Assembly (NCBI GenBank): GCA_022508985.1
Contig: JAFLUA010000001.1
Location: 124,001-188,000, forward strand
Reading direction: 5' to 3'
Length of the DNA: 64,000 nucleotides
Origin: Muribaculaceae bacterium
Lineage (GTDB): Bacteria > Bacteroidota > Bacteroidia > Bacteroidales > Muribaculaceae
The position numbers were made by a program, and so were the translations under genes. Of the stretch, positions 18,096 to 25,770 are shown piece by piece; position 1 is the stretch's first letter, and each line of letters opens with the position of its first letter. The notes beneath the pieces were generated by a model that saw nothing but the letters and a program-made list of their open reading frames with translations, made no database searches and was not told where the DNA came from.

Positions 18096-19030
18096 TAGAA
18101 CAGCGATATACCGGTCCTGTAATAGCTATCGTAGGCCCTACGGCATGCGGTAAAACAAAGCGCGGAGTCGAGGTAGCCCGTCACTTTCATGGCGAGATTG
18201 TGAGTGCCGATTCAAGGCAGGTATATCGTGGCATGGATGTAGGCACGGGTAAGGATTTGGGCGACTATGGCGATGTGCCCTATCACTTGATAGATGTCGC
18301 GCCCGCCGGGTATAAATATAATCTCTATGAGTATCTTCGAGATAGTCGGAAAGCCCTTGATGAGATTTGTAGCCGAGGAAAAACGCCGATCATTGTCGGT
18401 GGCACAGGCTTATATGTCGAGTCACTACTCAAAGGCATGGTGTTGCCTGAGGTGCCCGAAAATGTAGATTTGCGAAATTCGCTTAAAGATAAATCGCTGG
18501 AAGAACTTACGGCGATACTCTCCGAAACAAAACAGCTGCACAATACTACCGATGTAGATACGCCTCAACGAGCCATCAGAGCCATAGAAATTGAGCGTTA
18601 TTACGAAGAACATCCCGACGAAGCGGTTGCCGCCCACAATCCATCGCCACTGTCATCGTTAATCATCGGCATTGATATTCCCCGTGAAGAGAGGCGTCGG
18701 CTCATCACCGAACGTATGCGCCGCCGTTTCGACAGCGAAGACATGCTTGCCGAGGTTAGGAGTCTTATTGAAAGCGGCGTCGATCCCGAAACATTGATTT
18801 ATTACGGGTTGGAATATAAATATCTGACACGACACGTCCTTGGCTTGATTACGAAGGCTGAAATGGAACGCGAACTTGAGATTGCAATACATCAGTTTGC
18901 AAAACGACAGATGACATGGTTTAGGGGCATGGAGCGTAGAGGCTTCACCATTAATTGGTTGCCGTGGGATTTACCTTCCGACGAGTTTGTTGGCGCTGTT
19001 GAAAAACTTCTTGAAAATGTTACGCATTAG
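18092..19030 (+). CDS. miaA: tRNA dimethylallyltransferase
   Basis: A 312-residue MiaA, which adds a dimethylallyl group to N6 of A37 in tRNAs reading UNN codons. The P-loop is GPTACGKT (15-22), followed by the substrate motif SADSRQVYRGMDVGTGK, the VGGTGLYVESL segment and TPQRAIRAIE; the C-terminal RQMTWFRG motif is intact. ATG 18092 overlaps the stop of the membrane-protein gene (ATGA); the longer frame adds 15 non-family residues. Many Bacteroidota have two MiaA paralogues, so another copy may lie elsewhere. The next gene starts 14 nt before its stop. Confidence 0.94.
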   Translation: MIEQRYTGPVIAIVGPTACGKTKRGVEVARHFHGEIVSADSRQVYRGMDVGTGKDLGDYGDVPYHLIDVAPAGYKYNLYEYLRDSRKALDEICSRGKTPIIVGGTGLYVESLLKGMVLPEVPENVDLRNSLKDKSLEELTAILSETKQLHNTTDVDTPQRAIRAIEIERYYEEHPDEAVAAHNPSPLSSLIIGIDIPREERRRLITERMRRRFDSEDMLAEVRSLIESGVDPETLIYYGLEYKYLTRHVLGLITKAEMERELEIAIHQFAKRQMTWFRGMERRGFTINWLPWDLPSDEFVGAVEKLLENVTH

Positions 19031-19952
19031 TTTATATCTGATATTGCTGTTGTCGCCCGTCGTCATGATAGCAGCGCCGACGCCCGACAATATGGCCGAG
19101 CTACCCTCGGCAGTGTCGTCGCTCAACTACCATCTACGCCTGGCACCTCACAAAAACCGTGCTGTTAAGTGCGTGATGTATTGGGATTATGTCGATGCCA
19201 CCGACTATAAAGCATTTGAATATGTAGTGCCAGCCTTGCTCGACAACGATGCCCGCCTTGGTTTTGAATGTAAGTATCGTGTGGTGGTGCGCACCAATGG
19301 TGCCGATAGTGTGTATAGCGAAGGTCGATTCAGCTCCTCATATCCGACGGGGCTAAATGTGGGCCTTTCGGTTATACTGAAAGCCAATGCTGATGGAGCG
19401 TCTATTTCGGCTGGCGGAGACAATAGCAAATTTTTGTTAGATGTGCCGTTCCGCTATTTTAACCCGGGTAAAGTGGGATATGAAAGTGAACAGGCATTGA
19501 AGGAATTACGTAATGACGTGCGCATAAAGTCGATACCCGCTCCCGAATATGCTCCTTTTGACGACCTTGACGAGCTAAAAGCCTACCTTACGGCCTCGGC
19601 CGACCCTCTTGAGTGCTTCTGGGACTTCCTCGACCGAAACACCAATCCCGAGAAATCGCATATCGGTGGCCGCTATCAGTTGGCCACTGTCGCTCGCGGC
19701 GATGGTGCTTACTCGCTGGTATATGTCGGCGGCGCTGTGAATGGTGCCGAGCACTGGCAGCCCTTACGGATAAAAGCATATCTCACGCCCACGATTTTCC
19801 ATAATCATTTCAATCTTGTATGGCTCGACACTGCCGGCAACGCTATTGAGAGTGAGACGAGCGCAACTGTCGATATCAATAATACAATCCTAAAACTTGA
19901 CTTTCCGCTTTACGAAGCCTCAATACGATTTAGTCGCGCCGAGATGAAATAG
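19017..19952 (+). CDS. secreted protein of unknown function
   Basis: A 311-residue protein with a clear signal peptide (Leu-rich core, cleavage near IAAP around residue 22) and a mature part rich in beta-strand patterns, with no motif I recognise. ATG 19017 puts the signal peptide at the N-terminus and overlaps miaA by 14 nt; an earlier in-frame ATG (18987) would add ten residues. It is the last gene of the DPP IV transcript. It could be a periplasmic or surface protein; no enzymatic residues stand out. Confidence 0.65.
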   Translation: MLRISLYLILLLSPVVMIAAPTPDNMAELPSAVSSLNYHLRLAPHKNRAVKCVMYWDYVDATDYKAFEYVVPALLDNDARLGFECKYRVVVRTNGADSVYSEGRFSSSYPTGLNVGLSVILKANADGASISAGGDNSKFLLDVPFRYFNPGKVGYESEQALKELRNDVRIKSIPAPEYAPFDDLDELKAYLTASADPLECFWDFLDRNTNPEKSHIGGRYQLATVARGDGAYSLVYVGGAVNGAEHWQPLRIKAYLTPTIFHNHFNLVWLDTAGNAIESETSATVDINNTILKLDFPLYEASIRFSRAEMK

Positions 19953-20151
19953 ACCGGATCGGCGTAGATATTCAACTCGAGCTTGCGGAGTATGACTTAT
20001 TTTAGAGTTCGATATCCTCTTGAAGTTTACAAGAAACGAAAGAATTAAGGCTATAATTCATTAACATATATTTATTGGGCTAAATTGAAAAATTTACCTA
20101 TAGATTTATAAAATGCCATATAATATACGTTTTATTAGGTAAATTTGCATA
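19953..20151. other. gene-free A/T-rich stretch before the RNA candidate
   Basis: No ORF or clear terminator for the upstream operon is seen. TAAATTTG at 20140-20147 matches the -7 consensus TAnnTTTG, but no TTG sits at 19-20 bp upstream. Confidence 0.4.
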
Positions 20152-20411
20152 TGCGTTCTGGTTATCCATTAGGGACAATGGGAATGCATGACATTTGGGA
20201 AAGCGTTTGCTCAACACTCATTTGACGTATAGAAATCTGAAAAAAATCATCAGGGTCAAATGGAGCAGTGATGGATGCCTTTCGTGCGTGTATATCTATA
20301 ATAGGTATTCACATACATGCGTGAGGCTCTTCGCGCTCGTTTCATCCTGAAGGGCATTCTAGAGCCCCTATACGTGGGCCGAGTAGTGATCTAAGCTCTC
20401 ACGCTTTTTTT
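20152..20411 (+). ncRNA. candidate structured non-coding RNA (unassigned)
   Basis: No coding frame covers this stretch, yet it folds well by eye. CATTTGAC (20219-20226) pairs with GTCAAATG (20255-20262). GCGTGTAT (20286-20293) pairs with ATACATGC (20313-20320) with one wobble. GCGTGAG (20319-20325) pairs with CTCACGC (20398-20404), closing a ~90-nt arm with an inner GGCTCT/AGAGCC helix, and is followed by a T7 run. Together with the -7-like element at 20140-20147 this looks like a transcript of about 250 nt ending at an intrinsic terminator. I find no tmRNA, SRP, RNase P or 6S signature. It could also be a long leader of the acyltransferase gene. Confidence 0.42.
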
Positions 20412-20458
20412 ATTAAGTAAAAAACCAATAGGGGGCGTTGGTCTAATCTTTTTTAATA

Positions 20459-21496
20459 ATGTACGTTGCCTTTATTTTATTGCTCCTTTTGCTAATAAGC
20501 CTATTTGTGGCCCAGAGAAAAGCTTATACGGGTTTGTATTATTTTGATATGACGACAACATTGCCATTGCGTGGGGCATTAGCTTTGCTAATATTATCTC
20601 ATCATCTTGGCCAACGTACAGATATATATCCTATCTCATATTTCACTGCCGGAATAGGAGCCCATATTGTTGCTATATTCTTTTTCATATCCGGATATGG
20701 ACTATGTGTCTCTTACATAACTAAAGGAGAAGGTTATTTTCATGGATTTTTGAGAAAACGATTGGGTAAATTATTGCCAAAATTTATTGTTCTTACTTTA
20801 GGAATGATGTTATTATATCATTTTTTTGGTACATCATCATTAGCATTACAAACGAAAAATCTCATGTTCGGAGGTATAACTCCTTTACCACATTCCTGGT
20901 TTATATATGCGATAGTTTATACTTATGTATCTTTTTATCTATGTAGTTTAATCACAACTGAAGTTAAAAAACTTGGAATATTATTTACTATTTCAATATT
21001 AGTTTATATTATCGTTGCCGCTGATTTTCTTCATTATCCTTCTTACTGGTATATTACTATTATTTGTGTAAACATAGGCTATTTTACGGCTTTTTATGAA
21101 AAGAGAATCACTAAATTCATTGATAATAATAAAATTTTAAGCTATAGTTTAATTGTTGTTTCTATAGTTATATCGTATATTTTAATCAAAATAATCGGTG
21201 GTATAGCTTTTTCCATATGGATGTCGACACAGGCGTTTGCCGTATATATTATTATCCGAACACTGAAATTTTTTCAGTGGAAATGGCTGTGTAAAATTGG
21301 AAAATATTCTTTGGATATATACTTAATACATGGAATTCCTTTAAAAATGGGACAATATATTGGTTTAGAAAATTGGTCTTTATGGCTTTTTACCTATGCT
21401 GTTTCAATACCATGTGCAATAATATTAAATTATATATTTGACGTGTTTTCTCGCAGTAAAATATTCTATAAATTGAATATTACTAAAGTTAATTAA
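20459..21496 (+). CDS. acyltransferase family 3 membrane protein
   Basis: A 345-residue polytopic protein of about ten helices, with the acyltransferase-3 hallmark near residue 38-50: an Arg followed by ALALLILSHH, placing the conserved His in the first loops. The family O-acetylates or otherwise acylates surface sugars, using a cytoplasmic acyl donor. The codons are strikingly A/T-rich (ATA, TTA, AAA, TAT) compared with every neighbour, which suggests acquisition from elsewhere. It stands alone between the RNA candidate and dnaN, with no sugar genes beside it. The ATG at 20459 begins straight with the first membrane helix. Confidence 0.85.
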   Translation: MYVAFILLLLLLISLFVAQRKAYTGLYYFDMTTTLPLRGALALLILSHHLGQRTDIYPISYFTAGIGAHIVAIFFFISGYGLCVSYITKGEGYFHGFLRKRLGKLLPKFIVLTLGMMLLYHFFGTSSLALQTKNLMFGGITPLPHSWFIYAIVYTYVSFYLCSLITTEVKKLGILFTISILVYIIVAADFLHYPSYWYITIICVNIGYFTAFYEKRITKFIDNNKILSYSLIVVSIVISYILIKIIGGIAFSIWMSTQAFAVYIIIRTLKFFQWKWLCKIGKYSLDIYLIHGIPLKMGQYIGLENWSLWLFTYAVSIPCAIILNYIFDVFSRSKIFYKLNITKVN

Positions 21497-21527
21497 GACA
21501 ATATTTCATATATTTTTTGTCTAAAAT

Positions 21528-21606
21528 GTCGGTTATCTCGGATGGCCGAGAGGTAGTGCAGTAAGACTGTTACTGGTGGCAAAAACGCCTCGTTGCGTTT
21601 TTTAGA
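21528..21606 (+). terminator. hairpin cluster ending in a terminator-like stem
   Basis: Three inverted repeats follow the acyltransferase gene: CTCGG/CCGAG (21537-21550), CAGTAA/TTACTG (around 21559-21575), and AAAAACGC (21581-21588) with GCGTTTTT (21595-21602) around CTCGTT. The last has the T run of an intrinsic terminator on the plus strand, and A runs that would serve the minus strand too. Confidence 0.55.
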
Positions 21607-21660
21607 GCACTTTCGCGACGATTTCGCGACAATTTTTTGAGCACTTTTGCGACAATTTTG
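21605..21660. repeat. three TTTYGCGAC repeats before dnaN
   Basis: The core TTTYGCGAC occurs at 21611-21619, 21622-21630 and 21645-21653. The first and third sit in a longer repeat beginning GAGCACTTT (21605 and 21639). The second and third are followed by AATTTT. The third copy ends 3 nt before the TTTG (-33) of the dnaN promoter, as an operator might. Confidence 0.6.
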
Positions 21661-21687
21661 TTGTTTGATTGAAAATTACTATATTTG
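21657..21687 (+). promoter_or_regulatory. dnaN promoter
   Basis: TTTG at 21657-21660, 19-bp spacer, TATATTTG at 21680-21687. The dnaN ATG is 67 nt further on. Confidence 0.75.
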
Positions 21688-21753
21688 TAGATTAAAATAA
21701 GAGTGTCGGTAGGTGGCACTATTAATCGATAAATTTAACACAGCATAACAGAT

Positions 21754-22881
21754 ATGAAATTTAACGTTTCGAGCAAGGCTCTTTACAATTCCACCTCAGC
21801 CGTAAGCAAAGTAATCAACTCGAAGAACGCGCTTACCATTTTAGATAATTTTTATATAAAGCTTGAGGGCAATACCTTAACGATAACCGGGTCTGACCAA
21901 GAAAATGCGCTGACGGCACGCCTCGAGGTGTCGGGAGTAAAAGGCGAGGGAAGCTTCTGCCTTGGCGCTCGGCGCTTGGTAGAGCTCTTGAAAGAGTTGC
22001 CCGACCAAGGCGTGGAAGTGAGTGTAGATGACGACACGCTCGAAGTGCAGCTGTCGTATGCTTCGGGCCATTATTCGTTTGTGGCCCTACCGGGCGACCA
22101 ATATCCTCAGTTCCGAGCCGAAACAGCCGGCGAGCCCATACGCTTTAGCATCGCCACCGAGCAAGTTATTGCCGGACTCGACAATACTATGTTTGCAGTG
22201 AGCAACGATGAATACCGCCAGATTATGCAAGGCGTGTTGCTCGACATTGCTCCCGATAGTATTACATTTGTGGCCACCGACACACGCAAATTAGTACGTT
22301 ATATCGATCGCCGCACGGCTCCCGGCGTGACAGGTAGCTGTGTGTTGCCTTCGAAGCCATCCAATGTGCTCAAAAACGTATTTGCCAAAGAAGAGACCCT
22401 CAACTTTACGATGAATGCGCGAAATGCCATTATCGAGAGTGATCACTATACCTTCCAATGTACTTTCTTGAACGGTAACTATCCGGACTACAATCGTGTT
22501 ATTCCGCGCAACAACTCGTTGGTGCTAACCGTCGACCGCTCGGCCTTATTAAACGCCGTGCGCCGTGTGGGCATTTTCGTTGAGGTTGATGGCGGCCTTG
22601 AGAAATTCCGAATCACCCCCGACAGTATACTCATCAAATCGAACGACCCGAATCTGTGCACCAGCGCACGCGAACAAGTGCCGTGCTCATTTACCGGCAA
22701 TGAACTCACGATAGGTTTTAGCGCCAACTATCTCATGGAAATACTGACGACGCTCAAAGGCAGCGACGTTGTGGTAAATCTTGGCGATGCAGGTCGTCCC
22801 GGAGTATTCCGCCCGGGTGAAGAACCCGAGAATACAGAGTTGGTAATGCTCTTGATGCCGATGACAATAGGTGATTTCTAA
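21754..22881 (+). CDS. dnaN: DNA polymerase III beta sliding clamp
   Basis: A 375-residue protein with the three repeated clamp domains and the usual opening MKFNVSSKALYN, a DNA-facing first-domain segment and the C-terminal M(P)M motif at LLMPMTI. The clamp encircles DNA and tethers polymerase and repair enzymes. The length is normal. It heads a plus-strand run, with an exonuclease gene 15 nt later, coaBC and recN, and has its own promoter preceded by short repeats. Confidence 0.96.
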   Translation: MKFNVSSKALYNSTSAVSKVINSKNALTILDNFYIKLEGNTLTITGSDQENALTARLEVSGVKGEGSFCLGARRLVELLKELPDQGVEVSVDDDTLEVQLSYASGHYSFVALPGDQYPQFRAETAGEPIRFSIATEQVIAGLDNTMFAVSNDEYRQIMQGVLLDIAPDSITFVATDTRKLVRYIDRRTAPGVTGSCVLPSKPSNVLKNVFAKEETLNFTMNARNAIIESDHYTFQCTFLNGNYPDYNRVIPRNNSLVLTVDRSALLNAVRRVGIFVEVDGGLEKFRITPDSILIKSNDPNLCTSAREQVPCSFTGNELTIGFSANYLMEILTTLKGSDVVVNLGDAGRPGVFRPGEEPENTELVMLLMPMTIGDF

Positions 22882-22896
22882 AAGAAACAAGGCAAG

Positions 22897-23661
22897 ATGA
22901 AACTGAAGCTTAATCGGCCCCTAATATTTTTCGACCTCGAGACTACCGGTACGAACATCAGCACCGATCGAATAGTCGAAATCTCAGTCATTAAGTTGCA
23001 CCCCGACGGGCACGTTACAAGTAAGACTCGCCGTATTAACCCCGAGATGTCCATCCCGGCCGAGGCTACGGCAGTGCACCATATCACCGATGCCGATGTC
23101 GTTAACGAACCGACATTCCGACAGGTTGCAAACTCATTGGCGCAGTTTATGCAAGGATGTGACATTGCCGGTTTCAATAGTAATCGTTTCGACATACCAC
23201 TTCTCGACGAAGAGTTTGTGCGCGCCAACGTCGATTTCGACTTTTCCAGGGCTAAGTTTATCGATGTTCAGACTATTTTCCATAAAAAAGAGCCGAGAAC
23301 ACTCATTGCGGCTTACCAATACTATTGCGGAAAGGATTTGACAGAGGCTCATAGTGCCTTGGCCGACACACAGGCTACGATGGAGGTCTTGCTTGCGCAA
23401 CTCGAGCGTTATGACGACCTACCCGAAGACGTGGCGGCATTGTCGGAGTTTGCATCGACAAACCATAACGTAGACCTTATCGGACGGTTGATATTTGACG
23501 ACAAAGGACGCGAAATCATAAACTTCGGAAAATACAAAGGTCGTTTTGCCGAGGAAGTGCTGGAGCAAGATCCCGGCTACTATAGTTGGATAATGAACGG
23601 CGACTTCCCGCGCAATACTAAAAATGCGTTTACACGCATACGCCTACGCATGAAAAAATAA
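22897..23661 (+). CDS. DnaQ-like 3'-5' exonuclease with C-terminal DUF3820-like domain
   Basis: A 254-residue DEDDh exonuclease. Asp13 and Glu15 lie in FFDLETTGT, the third acid in NSNRFDIPLL and the His/Asp pair in HSALADT. This is the fold of the proofreading epsilon subunit and of ExoX. After residue ~190 comes a short domain with INFGKYKGRFAEEVL and YYSWIM, matching the DUF3820-type tail of ExoX-like nucleases. It follows dnaN by 15 nt and precedes coaBC by 4 nt, so it is co-transcribed with the clamp. Whether it is the replicative proofreader or a repair nuclease is not clear. Confidence 0.88.
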   Translation: MKLKLNRPLIFFDLETTGTNISTDRIVEISVIKLHPDGHVTSKTRRINPEMSIPAEATAVHHITDADVVNEPTFRQVANSLAQFMQGCDIAGFNSNRFDIPLLDEEFVRANVDFDFSRAKFIDVQTIFHKKEPRTLIAAYQYYCGKDLTEAHSALADTQATMEVLLAQLERYDDLPEDVAALSEFASTNHNVDLIGRLIFDDKGREIINFGKYKGRFAEEVLEQDPGYYSWIMNGDFPRNTKNAFTRIRLRMKK

Positions 23662-23665
23662 AGCG

Positions 23666-24865
23666 ATGACAAATCTTAAAGGCAAGCATATAATTTTAGG
23701 TATAAGCGGTGGAATAGCCGCTTATAAGAGTGTCGTTCTATTGCGATTGCTCATCAAGGCCGGAGCCGAAGTGCAAGTTGTTATAACCCCCAATGGCAAG
23801 GAGTTTATTACGCCGGTAACACTATCGGCACTCTCGGGCAAACCCGTTATCAGCGAGTTTTTCACGGCTAATACGGGAGAGTGGCACTCGCACGTCGACC
23901 TCGGGCTCTGGGCCGATGCTATGATTTTAGCTCCGGCAACAGCGTCGACTATAGCTAAAATGGCTACCGGGGTAGCCGATAATATGCTTGTTACTACCTA
24001 TCTGTCGATAAAAGCTCCGGTCTTTGTAGCTCCGGCGATGGACCTCGACATGATGGCGCATCCCACGACTACGCGCAACCTCGAGACACTAAAGGCCGAT
24101 GGCGTGACTATCATAGAACCGGAAACGGGCGAATTAGCGAGTCATCTTGTGGGTCGAGGCCGAATGGAAGAGCCGGAAAAGATTGCAGAGGTTTTAGATG
24201 ATTTCTTTGGGCAAAGAATGTCGCTCAAAGGGAAGAAAATACTTGTAACGGCAGGCCCCACTTATGAACGTATCGACCCGGTGCGTTTTATCGGTAATTT
24301 CTCAACCGGAAAGATGGGTTATGCCATCGCATCTGAGGCTGCCGCCCGCGGTGCCGAAGTTGTTCTCGTGAGTGGCCCTACGCAGTTGCCCGACCCCTTG
24401 AATGTAACGACAGTGAGGGTTGAAAGTGCGCGTGAGATGCTTGATGCTTGTCGAAGAGTATTTGACAGTTGCGATATAGCTATAATGTCGGCAGCCGTTG
24501 CCGACTATGCTCCAAAAAATTATGTCGACCATAAAATTAAGCGCGAGCACGATGGCATTGAAAGTATTGAGCTCGTAAAGAATCCCGATATAGCGGCCAC
24601 ACTTGCCGCTCAAAGGTCTGATAAGCAGATACTTGTTGGCTTTGCCCTCGAGACGGACAATGCCCTCGAAAATGCGCGCGAAAAACTTGTGCGTAAAAAT
24701 CTTGATATGATTGTGGTTAACTCATTGTCCGACAAAGGCGCCGGCTTTGGAGTCGATACCAACAAAGTGACAATAGTAACGGCAGCCGGGACCATGGCGT
24801 TTCCGTTAAAGAACAAAAAAGAGGTTGCCGGCGATATCGTAGATTGTATTTCAGATATGATATGA
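23666..24865 (+). CDS. coaBC: bifunctional phosphopantothenoylcysteine decarboxylase/synthase
   Basis: A 399-residue fusion for two coenzyme A steps. The N-terminal CoaC flavoprotein shows GISGGIAAYKS, the active-site His in WHSHVDL, the FMN-site PATASTIAKMATG and PAMDLDMM in the place of the usual PAMN motif. The C-terminal CoaB part begins near residue 185 with KILVTAGPTYERIDPVRFIGN and carries the DHKIKR dimer motif. CoaB joins cysteine to phosphopantothenate (CTP); CoaC then decarboxylates the product. The stop overlaps the next start (ATGA). Confidence 0.95.
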   Translation: MTNLKGKHIILGISGGIAAYKSVVLLRLLIKAGAEVQVVITPNGKEFITPVTLSALSGKPVISEFFTANTGEWHSHVDLGLWADAMILAPATASTIAKMATGVADNMLVTTYLSIKAPVFVAPAMDLDMMAHPTTTRNLETLKADGVTIIEPETGELASHLVGRGRMEEPEKIAEVLDDFFGQRMSLKGKKILVTAGPTYERIDPVRFIGNFSTGKMGYAIASEAAARGAEVVLVSGPTQLPDPLNVTTVRVESAREMLDACRRVFDSCDIAIMSAAVADYAPKNYVDHKIKREHDGIESIELVKNPDIAATLAAQRSDKQILVGFALETDNALENAREKLVRKNLDMIVVNSLSDKGAGFGVDTNKVTIVTAAGTMAFPLKNKKEVAGDIVDCISDMI

Positions 24866-25770
24866 AGCGATTGTGTTTTTTATTATACTTGTTTACAGTA
24901 CTCTCAATGCCGTCGGTAGGGCAAGAGTTGAATTGCTCGGTTACAATCAATTCCGACCAGGTGTCGGGTACGGGTAAACAGGTGTTTGAGACACTTCAGC
25001 AGGCGATCAATGATTACATGAATACAACGGTATTCACCAACGCGCAATTTGCAACGAATGAAAAAATAGAGTGCAGATTGTTTTTTACTATAAAGGATTA
25101 TTCCGACGATAATTTCTCGGGCGACCTACAGGTTCAGTCGCTCCGCCCGGTGTATAATAGCACATATACGACGACACTCATTAATTTTAAAGATTCTAAG
25201 ATAGATTTTACATATCGAGAGAATGAGCCGCTCGTTTTTTCGGCAAATAACATGGAAAGTCAGCTAACAGCTATCTTGAATTTTTACGCATATCTGATTA
25301 TAGCCGTCGACTTTGATTCATTCTCACGACAAGGCGGAGACGTCTATTTCGATAGGTTGGCGCAGATAGTGCAGATGGCTCAGTCGTCGGGAGAAAGCGG
25401 CTGGAAGGCTTTTGAAGACAATAAAAACCGGTCGGCTGTTTTGAATTCATTCACCGACCCGCAGACCGCGGGTATTAGGGAAATGATATATATGTATCAC
25501 CGCCAGGGCCTCGACAATATGTCGGTGTCGGTCGACAAGGGACGTGCTGTTGTAACGCAGACGCTCGACACTATCGTGAAAATACATCAATCCTCTCCGA
25601 TGTCGGTGGCACTTTCCTTGTTCAGAGATGCGAAATTAGATGAGCTTGTAAATATCTATTCCAAGGCTCCGGCCGAAGAGCGCACCAAGGTGTACAATAT
25701 GCTTGAGCCGGTATATCCTACCGAGCAGACGCGTCTCGACGATATTAAAAAAGGAGCAGAGCAGAGATGA
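24862..25770 (+). CDS. DUF4835 protein, probable type IX secretion-associated (PorD-like)
   Basis: A 302-residue exported protein: signal peptide ending near SVGQ, then a conserved DUF4835 pattern opening with ELNCSVTINSDQV and including TYRENEPLVFSANN. The family is Bacteroidota-specific, and I recall it being linked to the type IX secretion protein PorD, a link I hold with moderate confidence. The order coaBC-DUF4835-recN is typical of the phylum. ATG 24862 overlaps the coaBC stop (ATGA) and starts the signal peptide; the longer frame adds six residues. The stop overlaps recN by 4 nt. Confidence 0.82.
   Translation: MKRLCFLLYLFTVLSMPSVGQELNCSVTINSDQVSGTGKQVFETLQQAINDYMNTTVFTNAQFATNEKIECRLFFTIKDYSDDNFSGDLQVQSLRPVYNSTYTTTLINFKDSKIDFTYRENEPLVFSANNMESQLTAILNFYAYLIIAVDFDSFSRQGGDVYFDRLAQIVQMAQSSGESGWKAFEDNKNRSAVLNSFTDPQTAGIREMIYMYHRQGLDNMSVSVDKGRAVVTQTLDTIVKIHQSSPMSVALSLFRDAKLDELVNIYSKAPAEERTKVYNMLEPVYPTEQTRLDDIKKGAEQR

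Noticed and set aside
20152-20411. tmRNA, SRP, RNase P or 6S RNA
   Set aside because: None of their conserved words is present; kept only as an unassigned RNA candidate.
21538-21606. tRNA-Ser/Leu-like words (GATGGCCGAGAGGTAG) after the acyltransferase gene
   Set aside because: No acceptor stem, T arm or anticodon arm can be built around them; the stretch is better explained by simple hairpins.
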